A model generated the notes under the pieces. It saw nothing but the letters and a program-made list of their open reading frames with translations, was not told the origin of the DNA and searched no databases. Shown one piece after another: positions 25,636 through 32,950 of a stretch of 32,950 nt of DNA. The stretch comes from Bacillota bacterium (GTDB lineage Bacteria; Bacillota; Clostridia; Acetivibrionales; DTU013): positions 1 to 32,950 of the forward strand of contig JAEWQC010000093.1 in assembly GCA_023399355.1 (NCBI GenBank), given 5' to 3'. How positions within the stretch are numbered: the first letter of the stretch is position 1; each line of letters opens with the position of its first letter. The position numbers and the translations under genes are program-made.

Positions 25636-26700
25636 CTACTTTTGCTGCATCAATCTGACAAAGTTGTCGAACAAATAGGCCGAATCCTGCGGGCCGGGAG
25701 AAGCTTCCGGATGATACTGCACGCTGAATACCGGCAGATGTTTGTGCCTGAAGCCTTCGACCGTATTGTCATTGACATTCATATGTGTAATCTCGATATC
25801 GTTGCTAAAATCCTTCTCCAAAGCGTAGTTGTGGTTCTGGGAGGTGATATAGCATCTGCCGGTGATGAAATCCTTCACAGGATGATTGCCGCCATGATGC
25901 CCGAATTTCAGTTTGTAAGTGTTCCCGCCCAGTGCCAGGCCGAGGAGTTGGTGTCCTAGACATATGCCGAACAATGGTTTTTTGCCTATCAACTGTTGCA
26001 GCAGCAGCTTTGCCTCCGGTAAATCTTTCGGGTCGCCGGGGCCGTTTGAAACAAGGATACCGTCCGGGTTGTACGACAGGACTTCGTCATATGTCGATGA
26101 GGCGGGCAGCACGTATATATCGCAGTTGCGTTTTTCAAGCGACTTGATAATATTGTACTTCACACCGAAATCCAGCAGAACTACTTTTTTACCGCTGCCC
26201 GGTTTGTGAAGCGGCTCCTTCGTCGTCACCTCCATTACGAGGTTCCGGGGTTCCTGTTTCTTTGCATTCAGCTTTTCCAGCAAAATATCGATATTGCCGC
26301 ATTCTGTGGAAATGATGCCGAACATGCTTCCATGGCTCCGGATGTGTTGAGTCAGCGCGCGGGTGTCGATACCCTTGATGCCGATGATATGATTGAGCTT
26401 GAAATATTCATCGGTTCCTATTGTATTGCGCCAGTTGTTCGGTACATCGCACAATTCTTTTACAATAAAGCCCTGGACATGGGTCTTGTAAGATTCGCTG
26501 TCCTCGGAATTAAAGCCGTAATTGCCTATGAGCGGGTAGGTCATTGTGACAATCTGCCCGTTATAGGAGGGATCGGTGGATATCTCCTGATATCCGGTCA
26601 TACATGTATTAAAAACTACTTCACCAGTGGCCTCGCCATTTTGACCAAAGCCCTGACCGGGGAAATATGTCCCGTCTTCCAGAACCAGAACTGATTTCAT
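25636..26700 (-). CDS. carA: Carbamoyl phosphate synthase small subunit
   Basis: A 354-residue glutamine amidotransferase subunit. The N-terminal CPSase domain (about 1-150, 'LVLEDGTYFPG', 'GYQEISTDPSY') is followed by a class I glutamine amidotransferase domain with nucleophile Cys247 ('GICLGHQ') and His330/Glu332 ('YHPEASPGP'). It hydrolyses glutamine and passes ammonia to CarB. AAGGAG lies 8 bases before the ATG. The 238-base gap after argD holds an inverted repeat, a small hairpin and a possible extended -10 (minus strand, TATACA at 26821-26826 preceded by TGG), so carA may have a second, internal promoter. Confidence 0.97.
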   Translation of the reverse strand: MKSVLVLEDGTYFPGQGFGQNGEATGEVVFNTCMTGYQEISTDPSYNGQIVTMTYPLIGNYGFNSEDSESYKTHVQGFIVKELCDVPNNWRNTIGTDEYFKLNHIIGIKGIDTRALTQHIRSHGSMFGIISTECGNIDILLEKLNAKKQEPRNLVMEVTTKEPLHKPGSGKKVVLLDFGVKYNIIKSLEKRNCDIYVLPASSTYDEVLSYNPDGILVSNGPGDPKDLPEAKLLLQQLIGKKPLFGICLGHQLLGLALGGNTYKLKFGHHGGNHPVKDFITGRCYITSQNHNYALEKDFSNDIEITHMNVNDNTVEGFRHKHLPVFSVQYHPEASPGPQDSAYLFDNFVRLMQQK

Positions 26701-26938
26701 GATACCTGCTCCTTGCCGATGAGTTATTTTATTTCACTTTTTTTAATTTTTACTTACCGTCAGCCATCCCGCGGACTTCTTATCCGTCCGCTGCAGTCGG
26801 GTATGACTCGCCTTTGCTACTGTATACCATGTAAAAAGGATTTGTGATTGCCAGTTTTTCACCTGTATTACATAGGGTGCTTTGTTGAAAAAAATATTAA
26901 TTCTTCATATCAAAATATTTTTTTCAACACAAATTAAT
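26701..26938. other. argD-carA spacer with two inverted repeats
   Basis: This 238-base gap has no gene. It holds a perfect 15-bp inverted repeat, GTTGAAAAAAATATT (26884-26898) with AATATTTTTTTCAAC (26914-26928), just after the argD stop. A second, smaller hairpin is GCGGAC (26771-26776) with GTCCGC (26786-26791), about 70-90 bases before the carA start. The first could weaken or end argD transcription, though it is AT-only apart from its ends. The second could be an attenuator or RNA-processing site. Functions are inferred. Confidence 0.55.
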
Positions 26939-28135
26939 TCACAGTGCCGCCAGTACCTCTTCAAACGCTGTCAGGAATGCATCGGCATCCTCTTTTTTGA
27001 GGATGAGAGGGGGAACAAGCCTGATTACGCTTGCACCTACATTGCCGACCAGGAAACCCTTTTTGAAAAGGTTGTCCTTGATTTCCTGTGCTTTGTCTTC
27101 GGAGAGCTGTATTCCCAACATAAGACCAAGACCGCGAATTTCAGATATCAGTGTATTCTTTTCAGAGAGTTTCTTCAACCTTTCAAACAGGTAATTCCCT
27201 ATCTCCGCCGCATTTCCCACCAGATTTTCGCTGAGGATCGTCTGCATGACTGCAAGACCGGCTGAACAAGCCAGAGGGTTACCTCCGAAGGTAGAGCCGT
27301 GGTCGCCGGGTTCAAAGGCAGCCGCCACCTTTTCCTTCGCACAAAGCGCACCTATCGGTACGCCGCCGGCCAATGCCTTGGCCAGAGTGAAAATGTCAGG
27401 CTCGACACCATAATGCTCGTATCCGAACATTTTACCCGTTCTGCCAATACCGGTCTGTATCTCGTCGAATATCAGCAGCAGACCTTTCTCGTCGCAAAGT
27501 TTCCTGACAGCCTTTATGTATTGTACCTCTGCAGGATTAACGCCGCTTTCTCCCTGCACCGGTTCCAGCATGACTGCACATGTTTCAGGATCGATTGCAG
27601 CTTTCAATGCATCCAGATCATTCAAAGGAACATGCTTGAAGCCGGGCATCAGCGGAGTATAGGGCTTCTGGAATTTTTCCTGTCCTGTTGCCGCTATTGT
27701 GGTGAGGGTTCTGCCGTGAAATGATTTTTTCAGGGTGATGATACCGTATCTGTCTGGCATGCCGTTCTTTCTGAAATAGATCTTTGCCAGCTTGATTGCA
27801 CCTTCATTGGCTTCCGCACCGCTATTTCCAAAAAAGACACGGTCGGCACAGGAATTCTCCACAAGAAGCCTGGCAAGCTTCGCCTGGGATTCAATATAAT
27901 AAAGGCTGGAACAGTGGATCAGTTTTTCAGCCTGTGTTCTGATTGCTTCAACAAGTGCCGGATGACCATGACCCAGTGCATTTACCGCTATTCCGGCAAG
28001 AAAATCATAGTATTGCCTGCCCTCGGTGTCATATAATCTGATACCCTTTCCATACTCAAAACATACCGGTGTTCTTTTCCCAAAGGTGTTCATATAGTAT
28101 TTGGAGTCCATCTCCATAATTTCATTCAGTTTCAT
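26939..28135 (-). CDS. argD: Acetylornithine aminotransferase
   Basis: A 398-residue class III PLP aminotransferase. It converts N-acetylglutamate semialdehyde and glutamate to N-acetylornithine and 2-oxoglutarate. Seen in the sequence: 'FFGNSGAEANEGAIKLA' (cofactor phosphate loop), 'SFHGRT', Asp224 ('FDEIQTG') and the PLP lysine Lys253 ('TLAKALAGG'), then 'GSTFGGNPLAC'. AAAGGAG lies 8 bases before the ATG. It is the first gene of the second arginine transcript, whose ARG-box promoter lies 60 bases upstream. Family members may also use succinyl-ornithine or act in lysine synthesis, but the operon favours arginine. Confidence 0.96.
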   Translation of the reverse strand: MKLNEIMEMDSKYYMNTFGKRTPVCFEYGKGIRLYDTEGRQYYDFLAGIAVNALGHGHPALVEAIRTQAEKLIHCSSLYYIESQAKLARLLVENSCADRVFFGNSGAEANEGAIKLAKIYFRKNGMPDRYGIITLKKSFHGRTLTTIAATGQEKFQKPYTPLMPGFKHVPLNDLDALKAAIDPETCAVMLEPVQGESGVNPAEVQYIKAVRKLCDEKGLLLIFDEIQTGIGRTGKMFGYEHYGVEPDIFTLAKALAGGVPIGALCAKEKVAAAFEPGDHGSTFGGNPLACSAGLAVMQTILSENLVGNAAEIGNYLFERLKKLSEKNTLISEIRGLGLMLGIQLSEDKAQEIKDNLFKKGFLVGNVGASVIRLVPPLILKKEDADAFLTAFEEVLAAL

Positions 28136-28194
28136 ATAAACAACTCCTTTTTGTAAATTGGCATATAAAAAGCCGCCAAAATATAATATTCATA

Positions 28195-28224
28195 ATTATA
28201 CATTGCAATGCATAAAAATGCAAT
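28195..28224 (-). promoter_or_regulatory. ArgR-controlled promoter of argD-carA-carB-argF
   Basis: On the minus strand TTGCAT (28218-28223) and TATAAT (28195-28200) are 17 bases apart, a very good sigma-A promoter. An 18-bp ARG box, AATGCATAAAAATGCAAT read on the plus strand (28207-28224), covers the -35 and spacer. It matches the known B. subtilis ARG box pattern CATGAATAAAAATKCAAK closely. ArgR/AhrC bound with arginine should block RNA polymerase here. The site lies between the PilZ gene stop and argD. Confidence 0.85.
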
Positions 28225-28247
28225 ATTTAAATGACGTATTCATTTTA

Positions 28248-28922
28248 CTATTTTTTCTGATTCTGTGAAATATAATTGAAGTAAATATCGGACACTTCTT
28301 TTTCAATCTGCGAGAAATATTCAGATAAGAGTTTATTATTGTCACTGTTGCATTCGATAAACTGCACAGCATGGTCAATCTCCGCGATTGTTGAGACTTT
28401 TCGCCTTACGACTTTGCCTGTTAACTTGACCGTCGTGTTATTTGGAAGCTTGAGGGACATCTCAATCTGCTCATTGTACTCGAAGCTGTGTTCGCAGACA
28501 AATGCCGCGCCGCTGTATGAAAGATCCGTAACGGTACAAAGATAGACCTCGTCATCCCAAACCGGTTTTAGGGCTGCTTCCAGCCGGACATCGTAACGTG
28601 GGAAGAGCCTGTTGTTTATTATCTCTTCCGCAGTTTCCACCCTGATCGTGACAAATCCCACAGAACTTTTGCTGACATCGAGGATTCTGCCGCTGTAGTA
28701 ATAGAAAAAATTGTCGTTTGAATACTTGACCAGTACCGGGCATTCGGGTTTGACGATCCCTTTCATGAACTTCTCGATGTATGCGACACGAATGGTGGTG
28801 CTGTCGATACTGTAGATGATATTGCCGTGCCAGGGTGTATCCGTACCGAGCTTGATGCCTATCATCATACCTTCCTTAAGTACTGCGGTAAATGCTTCAG
28901 TCTTCAGAACAAACACCTCCAT
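28248..28922 (-). CDS. PilZ-domain protein, probable c-di-GMP receptor (YcgR-like)
   Basis: A 224-residue cytoplasmic protein with an N-terminal YcgR-like beta domain (about 8-100) and a C-terminal PilZ domain (about 103-210). The c-di-GMP binding residues are present: Arg105-x-x-x-Arg109 ('RLFPR') and Asp133-x-Ser135-x-x-Gly138 ('DLSYSG'). Such proteins act as switches on flagellar motors, secretion or polysaccharide synthesis. It sits between the two arginine transcripts without obvious functional link. The start is unsure: the ATG at 28922 overlaps the only GGAGG, so initiation a few codons later (for example at a GTG) is possible. It ends 24 bases before the argD promoter region. Confidence 0.85.
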   Translation of the reverse strand: MEVFVLKTEAFTAVLKEGMMIGIKLGTDTPWHGNIIYSIDSTTIRVAYIEKFMKGIVKPECPVLVKYSNDNFFYYYSGRILDVSKSSVGFVTIRVETAEEIINNRLFPRYDVRLEAALKPVWDDEVYLCTVTDLSYSGAAFVCEHSFEYNEQIEMSLKLPNNTTVKLTGKVVRRKVSTIAEIDHAVQFIECNSDNNKLLSEYFSQIEKEVSDIYFNYISQNQKK

Positions 28923-29022
28923 ATAACGTCCGGTAAAATTTAGGGGAGTCGAGTTACCGTATAATATATCGGTTAATTTTTACCAGCGGTTAACAAAGTA
29001 AATCATATAATGTTTTAAATAA

Positions 29023-29190
29023 TGTTTTTGCCAGGGAATTTGCGGAGTATTTGCTTTGATACATTTGCTTGCCAGTAGCTTCAGCTATGGAGTAACAGAA
29101 TATTTAGCCGTTTCCATCCTTCTTACGGCGGTGGTCTGGAAATTCAGCTTTAAAATTACCTGGAAGAATATCATAAAGGGCTCATCATAA
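29023..29190 (+). pseudogene. Possible membrane-protein C-terminal remnant
   Basis: In the 346-base gap between the PilZ gene and the alcohol dehydrogenase gene, a plus-strand frame of 55 codons without a start reads as two hydrophobic segments ('GVFALIHLLASSFSYGV' and 'YLAVSILLTAVVWKFSF') ending in a basic tail and a TAA. This looks like the end of a membrane protein whose front has been deleted. The family is not recognisable. It might be chance; the composition is the only support. Confidence 0.3.
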
Positions 29191-29193
29191 AAC

Positions 29194-29229
29194 AAGCCTG
29201 AACTGCTGTATTTACAGAAGTTCAGGCTT
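29194..29229 (-). terminator. Rho-independent terminator of argC-argB-adh
   Basis: AAGCCTGAACT (29194-29204) pairs perfectly with AGTTCAGGCTT (29219-29229). The inner bases can extend the stem (CTGT/ACAG). On the minus strand it is followed by GTTTTAT, and it lies about 40 bases after the alcohol dehydrogenase stop. It separates this transcript from the PilZ gene. Confidence 0.8.
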
Positions 29230-29267
29230 TAGTCCCCGTTATGCCCCTTTGTGTCCTGTGAAAAAAA

Positions 29268-30446
29268 TTACTTATATGCCTGTGTCATAATGTGGATGGT
29301 ATCAGTGACATTCAATTTATAAGGATCCACCGTGTACAGACCGCCCATCGCTGAATGTGCGTTGTCGGCGAGCACCGGAATTTCCTCTTTCTTTATACCG
29401 TAATCGGACATCTTGATATTTCTTACTCCGCAATCTTGCTGGAGTTTCACCAATGCTTTTACAAATGCCATAGCCCGATCCTTCACCGGAAGGGCATCGG
29501 TGTCGACACCCATGGCTTTAGCCATCTCTGCGAACCTTTCAGGAACCTTGCCGGCAAAGAAGGTGAAGTAGGCTTCCGACAACATAATCAGACCTGCGCC
29601 GTGCGGAAGTTCGGGATGCCAGGCGCTGAGCGCATGTTCCATGGAATGCTCCGACGTACAGCTGGAGGTGGATTCTACCATGCCTGCAAGTGTATTTGCC
29701 AGTGCTGTCTGCGTCCTGGCATCCAAATTGTTGCCGTCCTTAACGCATGTGGGCAGATATTTTGCAAGCAGCTCTATGCTTTTCAATGCCAATAGATCGC
29801 TGACCGGAGTTGCAACTGTTGCGATATAGCCTTCCGCCGAGTGGAAAAGTGCATCGAAGCCCTGATAGGCTGTCAGATTCGCAGGTACCGAGAGCATAAG
29901 CTCCGGGTCGACTACCGAGAGGACAGGAAAGGTATAAGCATTGCCAAAACCTATCTTTTCATTGGTCTCTTCATTAGTCACGACAGTCCATGGATCGGCT
30001 TCCGTACCTGTACCCGCAGTTGTTGTCACGGCTACAATCGGAAGTGCACCGTTTTCAACGGGTTTGCCCTTTCCTGAACCGCCGCCGATATAATCCCAGT
30101 AATCCCCGGGGTTCTTTGCCATTACAGCAATGCTTTTTGCCGCATCAATACTGCTGCCTCCGCCCAGACCTATGACGAAATCGCAGCCTTCCTCACGGGC
30201 AAGCTTTGAAGCCTCCATGATATGCGACTTGATTGGGTTTGGCAGTATTTTATCATAAACGGTATATTTTATATTCTTGTCTTGCAAGATCTTTGTCAGG
30301 CGATCCAGGTAGCCGTATCTTTTCATGGAACTGCCCTGGCCGATGACAATCAGCGCCTTTTCACCCGGAAGCTTCTCGCTTGCAAGTTCATTCAGTTTTC
30401 CTGCACCAAACAGTATTTTAGACGGCATGTAATAATTGAAACTCAT
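29268..30446 (-). CDS. Iron-containing (group III) alcohol dehydrogenase
   Basis: A 392-residue NAD(P)-dependent oxidoreductase of the Fe-ADH family. Seen: the dinucleotide-binding 'GLGGGSSIDAAK' (93-104), 'TTTAGTGTEA' (141-150), and metal ligands Asp198 and His202 ('FDALFHSAEG'), His267 ('EHSMEHALSA') and His282 ('LPHG'). It probably interconverts an aldehyde or ketone and an alcohol; butanol-dehydrogenase-like enzymes are close relatives. The substrate is unknown. GGAGGAGG precedes the ATG by 7 bases. It follows argB by 58 bases with no terminator, so it is expected to be made with argC and argB, an unusual partner for arginine genes. Confidence 0.92.
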   Translation of the reverse strand: MSFNYYMPSKILFGAGKLNELASEKLPGEKALIVIGQGSSMKRYGYLDRLTKILQDKNIKYTVYDKILPNPIKSHIMEASKLAREEGCDFVIGLGGGSSIDAAKSIAVMAKNPGDYWDYIGGGSGKGKPVENGALPIVAVTTTAGTGTEADPWTVVTNEETNEKIGFGNAYTFPVLSVVDPELMLSVPANLTAYQGFDALFHSAEGYIATVATPVSDLLALKSIELLAKYLPTCVKDGNNLDARTQTALANTLAGMVESTSSCTSEHSMEHALSAWHPELPHGAGLIMLSEAYFTFFAGKVPERFAEMAKAMGVDTDALPVKDRAMAFVKALVKLQQDCGVRNIKMSDYGIKKEEIPVLADNAHSAMGGLYTVDPYKLNVTDTIHIMTQAYK

Positions 30447-30504
30447 TTAATAACCTCCTCCAAAATAATATTCTAATTTTCCAATTGTCGTTTCTTTTTA
30501 TGCG

Positions 30505-31407
30505 TTAAAGCAGTTCATTACTATGGTAGAGGATCTTTTCATTCATGATCATGGTGCCGATGCCTTTATAGGTGAATATCTCAAGCAATATGCTGTGCGG
30601 GATCCTGCCGTCTATGATATGGGTCCTTCCGACTCCGCCGTCAAGCGCCTCCAGACATCCGAGGACTTTCGGGATCATCCCGCCGTTGATGATCTTTCGT
30701 TCAATCAGGTCATGGACTTCCGCAGCAGTCAGCGCATACAAAACATCGGGGCTGTCTTTTGACATTTTAACGCCTTCCACATCTGTCAGCAGCATGAGCT
30801 TTTCTGCTTTCAGCGCAATCGCTACTTCGCCTGCCACAGTGTCTGCGTTAATGTTGTAGCTGCGTCCGTCGCTGCCTACGCCAATAGGTGCTATGACCGG
30901 TATGTATTCATCACTTGCAATCAAATCAAGTACTTTGGAATTGATGTGCGTGATCTTTCCCACATATCCTATATCTGTTTCGTTACCGTCCACAACGGTC
31001 CTGTACTGTTCGCACTCGATCAGCTTGCCGTCTATTCCGCATAGTCCTATTGCCTTTCCACCCTTCTGGTTTAACAGCGATACGATTTCCTTGTTTGTCT
31101 TTCCTACCAGGACCATCTGAGCCACTTCCATCGTTCCGGCATCTGTTACCCTCAGCCCATTGATGAACTCACTTTTAATATCAAGCCTGCCCAGCAGACT
31201 GTTTATATCCGGCCCTCCGCCATGTACGACTACCGGTTTCATCCCGATATACTTGAGCAGGGTGATGTCTTCCATGACGGAATTCTTCAGTTCTTCGTTT
31301 ATCATGGCGTTCCCGCCGTATTTTATAACCACGGTCTTGCCGTGAAGCTTCTGAATATAGGGCAGTGCCTCTATAAGAATCTCTGCCCTTTTAATAAGTG
31401 TCTCCAT
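30505..31407 (-). CDS. argB: Acetylglutamate kinase
   Basis: A 300-residue amino acid kinase that phosphorylates N-acetylglutamate, the second step of arginine synthesis. Motifs: 'VIKYGGNAM' (27-35, catalytic Lys29), 'VVVHGGGPDI' (substrate loop) and 'ADTVAGEVAIAL' and 'INGGMIPK' near the ATP site. The ~25-residue N-terminal helix before the first strand is typical of the hexameric, arginine-inhibited members, so feedback inhibition is likely (inference). GGAGG lies 6 bases before the ATG. It follows argC by 100 bases, and that gap contains no argJ, which commonly sits between argC and argB in Firmicutes. Confidence 0.96.
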   Translation of the reverse strand: METLIKRAEILIEALPYIQKLHGKTVVIKYGGNAMINEELKNSVMEDITLLKYIGMKPVVVHGGGPDINSLLGRLDIKSEFINGLRVTDAGTMEVAQMVLVGKTNKEIVSLLNQKGGKAIGLCGIDGKLIECEQYRTVVDGNETDIGYVGKITHINSKVLDLIASDEYIPVIAPIGVGSDGRSYNINADTVAGEVAIALKAEKLMLLTDVEGVKMSKDSPDVLYALTAAEVHDLIERKIINGGMIPKVLGCLEALDGGVGRTHIIDGRIPHSILLEIFTYKGIGTMIMNEKILYHSNELL

Positions 31408-31507
31408 AGTAAACCTCCAAAATTTATTAAATTGCTTGGGTGCTTCGCGTCAAAGGGTCATGCCCCGAACTTCAACGCAACGCTCCCTGTTGATGCGTCC
31501 CCTTGAA

Positions 31508-32455
31508 TTATATCCCTGTTGCTTCGTCTAAGCCAAGCATAAGATTCATGCATTGTACTGCTGCGCCCGACGCGCCCTTGCCCAGATTGTCAAGTCTGGA
31601 TGTCAGCAGAATGTGTTCTTCGTTGCCGCCCACGTATATTTCCAGCATATTCGTACCGTTGCAGCCTGTTGCGCCGAGAAAACCGTTTACCAGGTTGCCT
31701 TCGGAGCCAAAGGGAAATACCTTTACAAACTGTTGACCCGCATAAAAATCCATCAGAAATTCACATACGGAGGAAGCGCTGTTCCTGTTGGAAAGAAGCC
31801 TGGAATAGAGAGGGACGGCAACGGTCATTCCTTTATAATAGGCAGCGATAATCGGCGAAAATAACGGAGGATGTGCAAGATCGCTGATCTTCTGCATTTC
31901 GGGTATATGCTTGTGCTTTAGTCCCATGGCATAGAACCTTGGACTCCTCATACTATCTTCCAGGGGCTCGCCTGTCTCGTACTGTGCAATCATTTTTTTT
32001 CCTGCGCCGCTGTATCCGGATATCGCATGGCAGGTCACAGGGTAATCGCGGGGAACGATGCCTTCCTTTACCAAAGGGTGCATCAGAATATTGAAGCCGG
32101 TTGCGTAGCAGCCCGGTACGGAAACTCTCTTTGAGGTACGTATCTTTTCTTTGTGTAACGGACTCAATTCAGGCAGGCCGTATGCCCATGCATCATTGGT
32201 ACGGTGCGCCGTGCTGGCGTCGATGATACGCGTCCTGTCGTTATCCACGAGCGATACCGATTCCCTCGCAGCGTCGTCCGGCAGGCATAGAAATACGATA
32301 TCCGCTTCATTGAGAAGCTTTTTCCTTTCTTCCAGATCCTTTCTTTTGTCAGGATCTATTTTAAGGATTTCCAGGTCTCTCCTATTCTGCAGCCGCTCAT
32401 TGATTTGCAGACCGGTGGTTCCTTCCTGGCCATCGACAAAAATCTTGTATGCCAT
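31508..32455 (-). CDS. argC: N-acetyl-gamma-glutamyl-phosphate reductase, short (type 2) form
   Basis: A 315-residue reductase that converts N-acetylglutamyl phosphate to the semialdehyde with NADPH. The nucleotide-binding start 'VDGQEGTTGLQI' and the active-site Cys116 ('SVPGCYATG') are clear, as are 'HAISGYSGAGK' and 'HKHIPEMQ'. The shorter length and the 'DGQEGTTGL' opening mark the type 2 family, not the ~345-residue type 1 form common in bacilli. I chose the ATG at 32455 because AAGGAG lies about 6 bases upstream; an earlier in-frame ATG at 32476 lacks one. It is the first gene of the argC-argB-adh transcript, driven by an ARG-box promoter. Confidence 0.95.
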   Translation of the reverse strand: MAYKIFVDGQEGTTGLQINERLQNRRDLEILKIDPDKRKDLEERKKLLNEADIVFLCLPDDAARESVSLVDNDRTRIIDASTAHRTNDAWAYGLPELSPLHKEKIRTSKRVSVPGCYATGFNILMHPLVKEGIVPRDYPVTCHAISGYSGAGKKMIAQYETGEPLEDSMRSPRFYAMGLKHKHIPEMQKISDLAHPPLFSPIIAAYYKGMTVAVPLYSRLLSNRNSASSVCEFLMDFYAGQQFVKVFPFGSEGNLVNGFLGATGCNGTNMLEIYVGGNEEHILLTSRLDNLGKGASGAAVQCMNLMLGLDEATGI

Positions 32456-32539
32456 TCCATACTCCTTTCCTGCCAACTATCAATATATAATTGCTATCAG
32501 GCAGTTCAAATCTATTCTATCACAAATTAAATATTTATA

Positions 32540-32569
32540 ATTATACAATACTATGTATAAAGATGCAAT
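32540..32569 (-). promoter_or_regulatory. ArgR-controlled promoter of argC-argB-adh
   Basis: On the minus strand TTGCAT (32563-32568) and TATAAT (32540-32545) are exactly 17 bases apart. An 18-bp ARG box, TATGTATAAAGATGCAAT on the plus strand (32552-32569), covers the -35 and spacer. Layout and sequence are nearly the same as at the argD promoter, including the flanking TATAATTATA. Arginine-loaded ArgR should repress both. Confidence 0.85.
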
Positions 32570-32598
32570 AATCATAGATAGTATCCGTAAATAATTTG

Positions 32599-32607
32599 TG
32601 TTATAAT
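32599..32607 (+). promoter_or_regulatory. Extended -10 promoter of the divergent glycosyltransferase
   Basis: TGTTATAAT at 32599-32607 fits an extended -10, about 43 bases before the ATG at 32650. The -35 region is poor. It lies back to back with the argC promoter, about 30 bases from the ARG box. Confidence 0.45.
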
Positions 32608-32649
32608 TCAAATGTCAAAATCGAAAATAATGAAGGAAAACAGAATAAT

Positions 32650-32950
32650 ATGAAGATTGTACTTGCTCCGGTAGGGACGGACGGGGACATAAGACCGATG
32701 ATTGCTTTGGGGAAATCATTACAGCGCAGGGGGCATGAAATCGTATTTTGTGCTCCGCCCAATAACGAGCAATTGGTTGCCGGTTTTGGCCTGGCTTTCC
32801 ATTCTCTTGGCATGGATATGAAAAATGTATTAACGGAAAATAAAAAAGAATTCAGCGGGCACCCATTAAAAGGTTTTAAAAAAATAAGAGCTCTGTCGGA
32901 AGAAACGATCAAATTGCAAATGGCCGATCTGTTAAATAGCTGTATAGACG
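32650..32950 (+). CDS. GT1-type glycosyltransferase, N-terminal part
   Basis: A frame of 100 codons that runs off the window. It opens 'MKIVLAPVGTDGDIRPMIAL' and continues with 'GKSLQRRGHEIVFCAPP' and 'FGLAFHSLG', the N-terminal acceptor-binding domain of UDP-glycosyltransferases of the GT1/GT28-like fold (sterol, macrolide and glycolipid glucosyltransferases). It would add a sugar to a lipid or small molecule; the acceptor is unknown. A weak AAGGA lies 12 bases before the ATG. It is transcribed away from argC. The sugar-nucleotide-binding half is outside the window. Confidence 0.8.
   Translation, partial: MKIVLAPVGTDGDIRPMIALGKSLQRRGHEIVFCAPPNNEQLVAGFGLAFHSLGMDMKNVLTENKKEFSGHPLKGFKKIRALSEETIKLQMADLLNSCID

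Overview
The window looks like chromosome from a low-to-moderate GC, Gram-positive anaerobe of the Clostridia, probably near the Ruminiclostridium/Acetivibrio group. The clues are strong AGGAGG-type ribosome binding sites, sigma-A promoters, B. subtilis-type ARG boxes, an LtaS-type lipoteichoic acid synthase, an ECF-type RibU behind an FMN riboswitch, a CheB/CheD pair, and very large secreted FN3/CBM proteins. The genus-level guess is an inference; the Firmicute assignment is firm.

Region 1 (1-2100) is a scrapyard. It holds the 3' part of an IS110-family transposase cut off near 870, the C-terminal core of an RHS-repeat protein on the opposite strand, a small intact coiled-coil gene, a detached IS110 transposase tail, and an unexplained GC-rich island.

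Region 2 (2128-15039) holds three large secreted proteins read in one direction. The first is a subtilisin-like S8 protease with an intact catalytic tetrad, fused to two six-repeat Kelch blocks, FN3 domains and three carbohydrate-binding-like modules (2161 aa). The second is mainly an FN3 array (1165 aa). The third is an FN3/CBM protein (892 aa) with a 747-bp internal tandem duplication. All three end in the same module: a last FN3 followed by a ~110-residue beta-sandwich-like domain that resembles cohesins only loosely. This shared terminus is the best candidate here for something not well described.

Region 3 (15040-20700) is mixed: an FMN riboswitch with terminator controlling ribU, a small HTH protein with its own promoter and terminator, a decayed cheB directly upstream of an intact cheD, an LtaS-like sulfatase-fold synthase with a clear promoter and terminator, and a GNAT acetyltransferase.

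Region 4 (20788-32590, minus strand) is the arginine biosynthesis locus in two transcription units. The upstream unit is argC-argB-Fe-alcohol dehydrogenase, ended by a terminator. The downstream unit is argD-carA-carB-argF-GNAT. A PilZ gene lies between them. Each unit begins at a promoter with a 17-bp spacer overlapped by an ARG box, and the two promoter regions are near copies of one another. Together they make N-acetylglutamyl phosphate, its semialdehyde, N-acetylornithine, carbamoyl phosphate and citrulline. No argJ, argE, argG or argH is present, so ornithine release and the last two steps must be encoded elsewhere. Divergent from argC is the start of a GT1-type glycosyltransferase that runs off the window.
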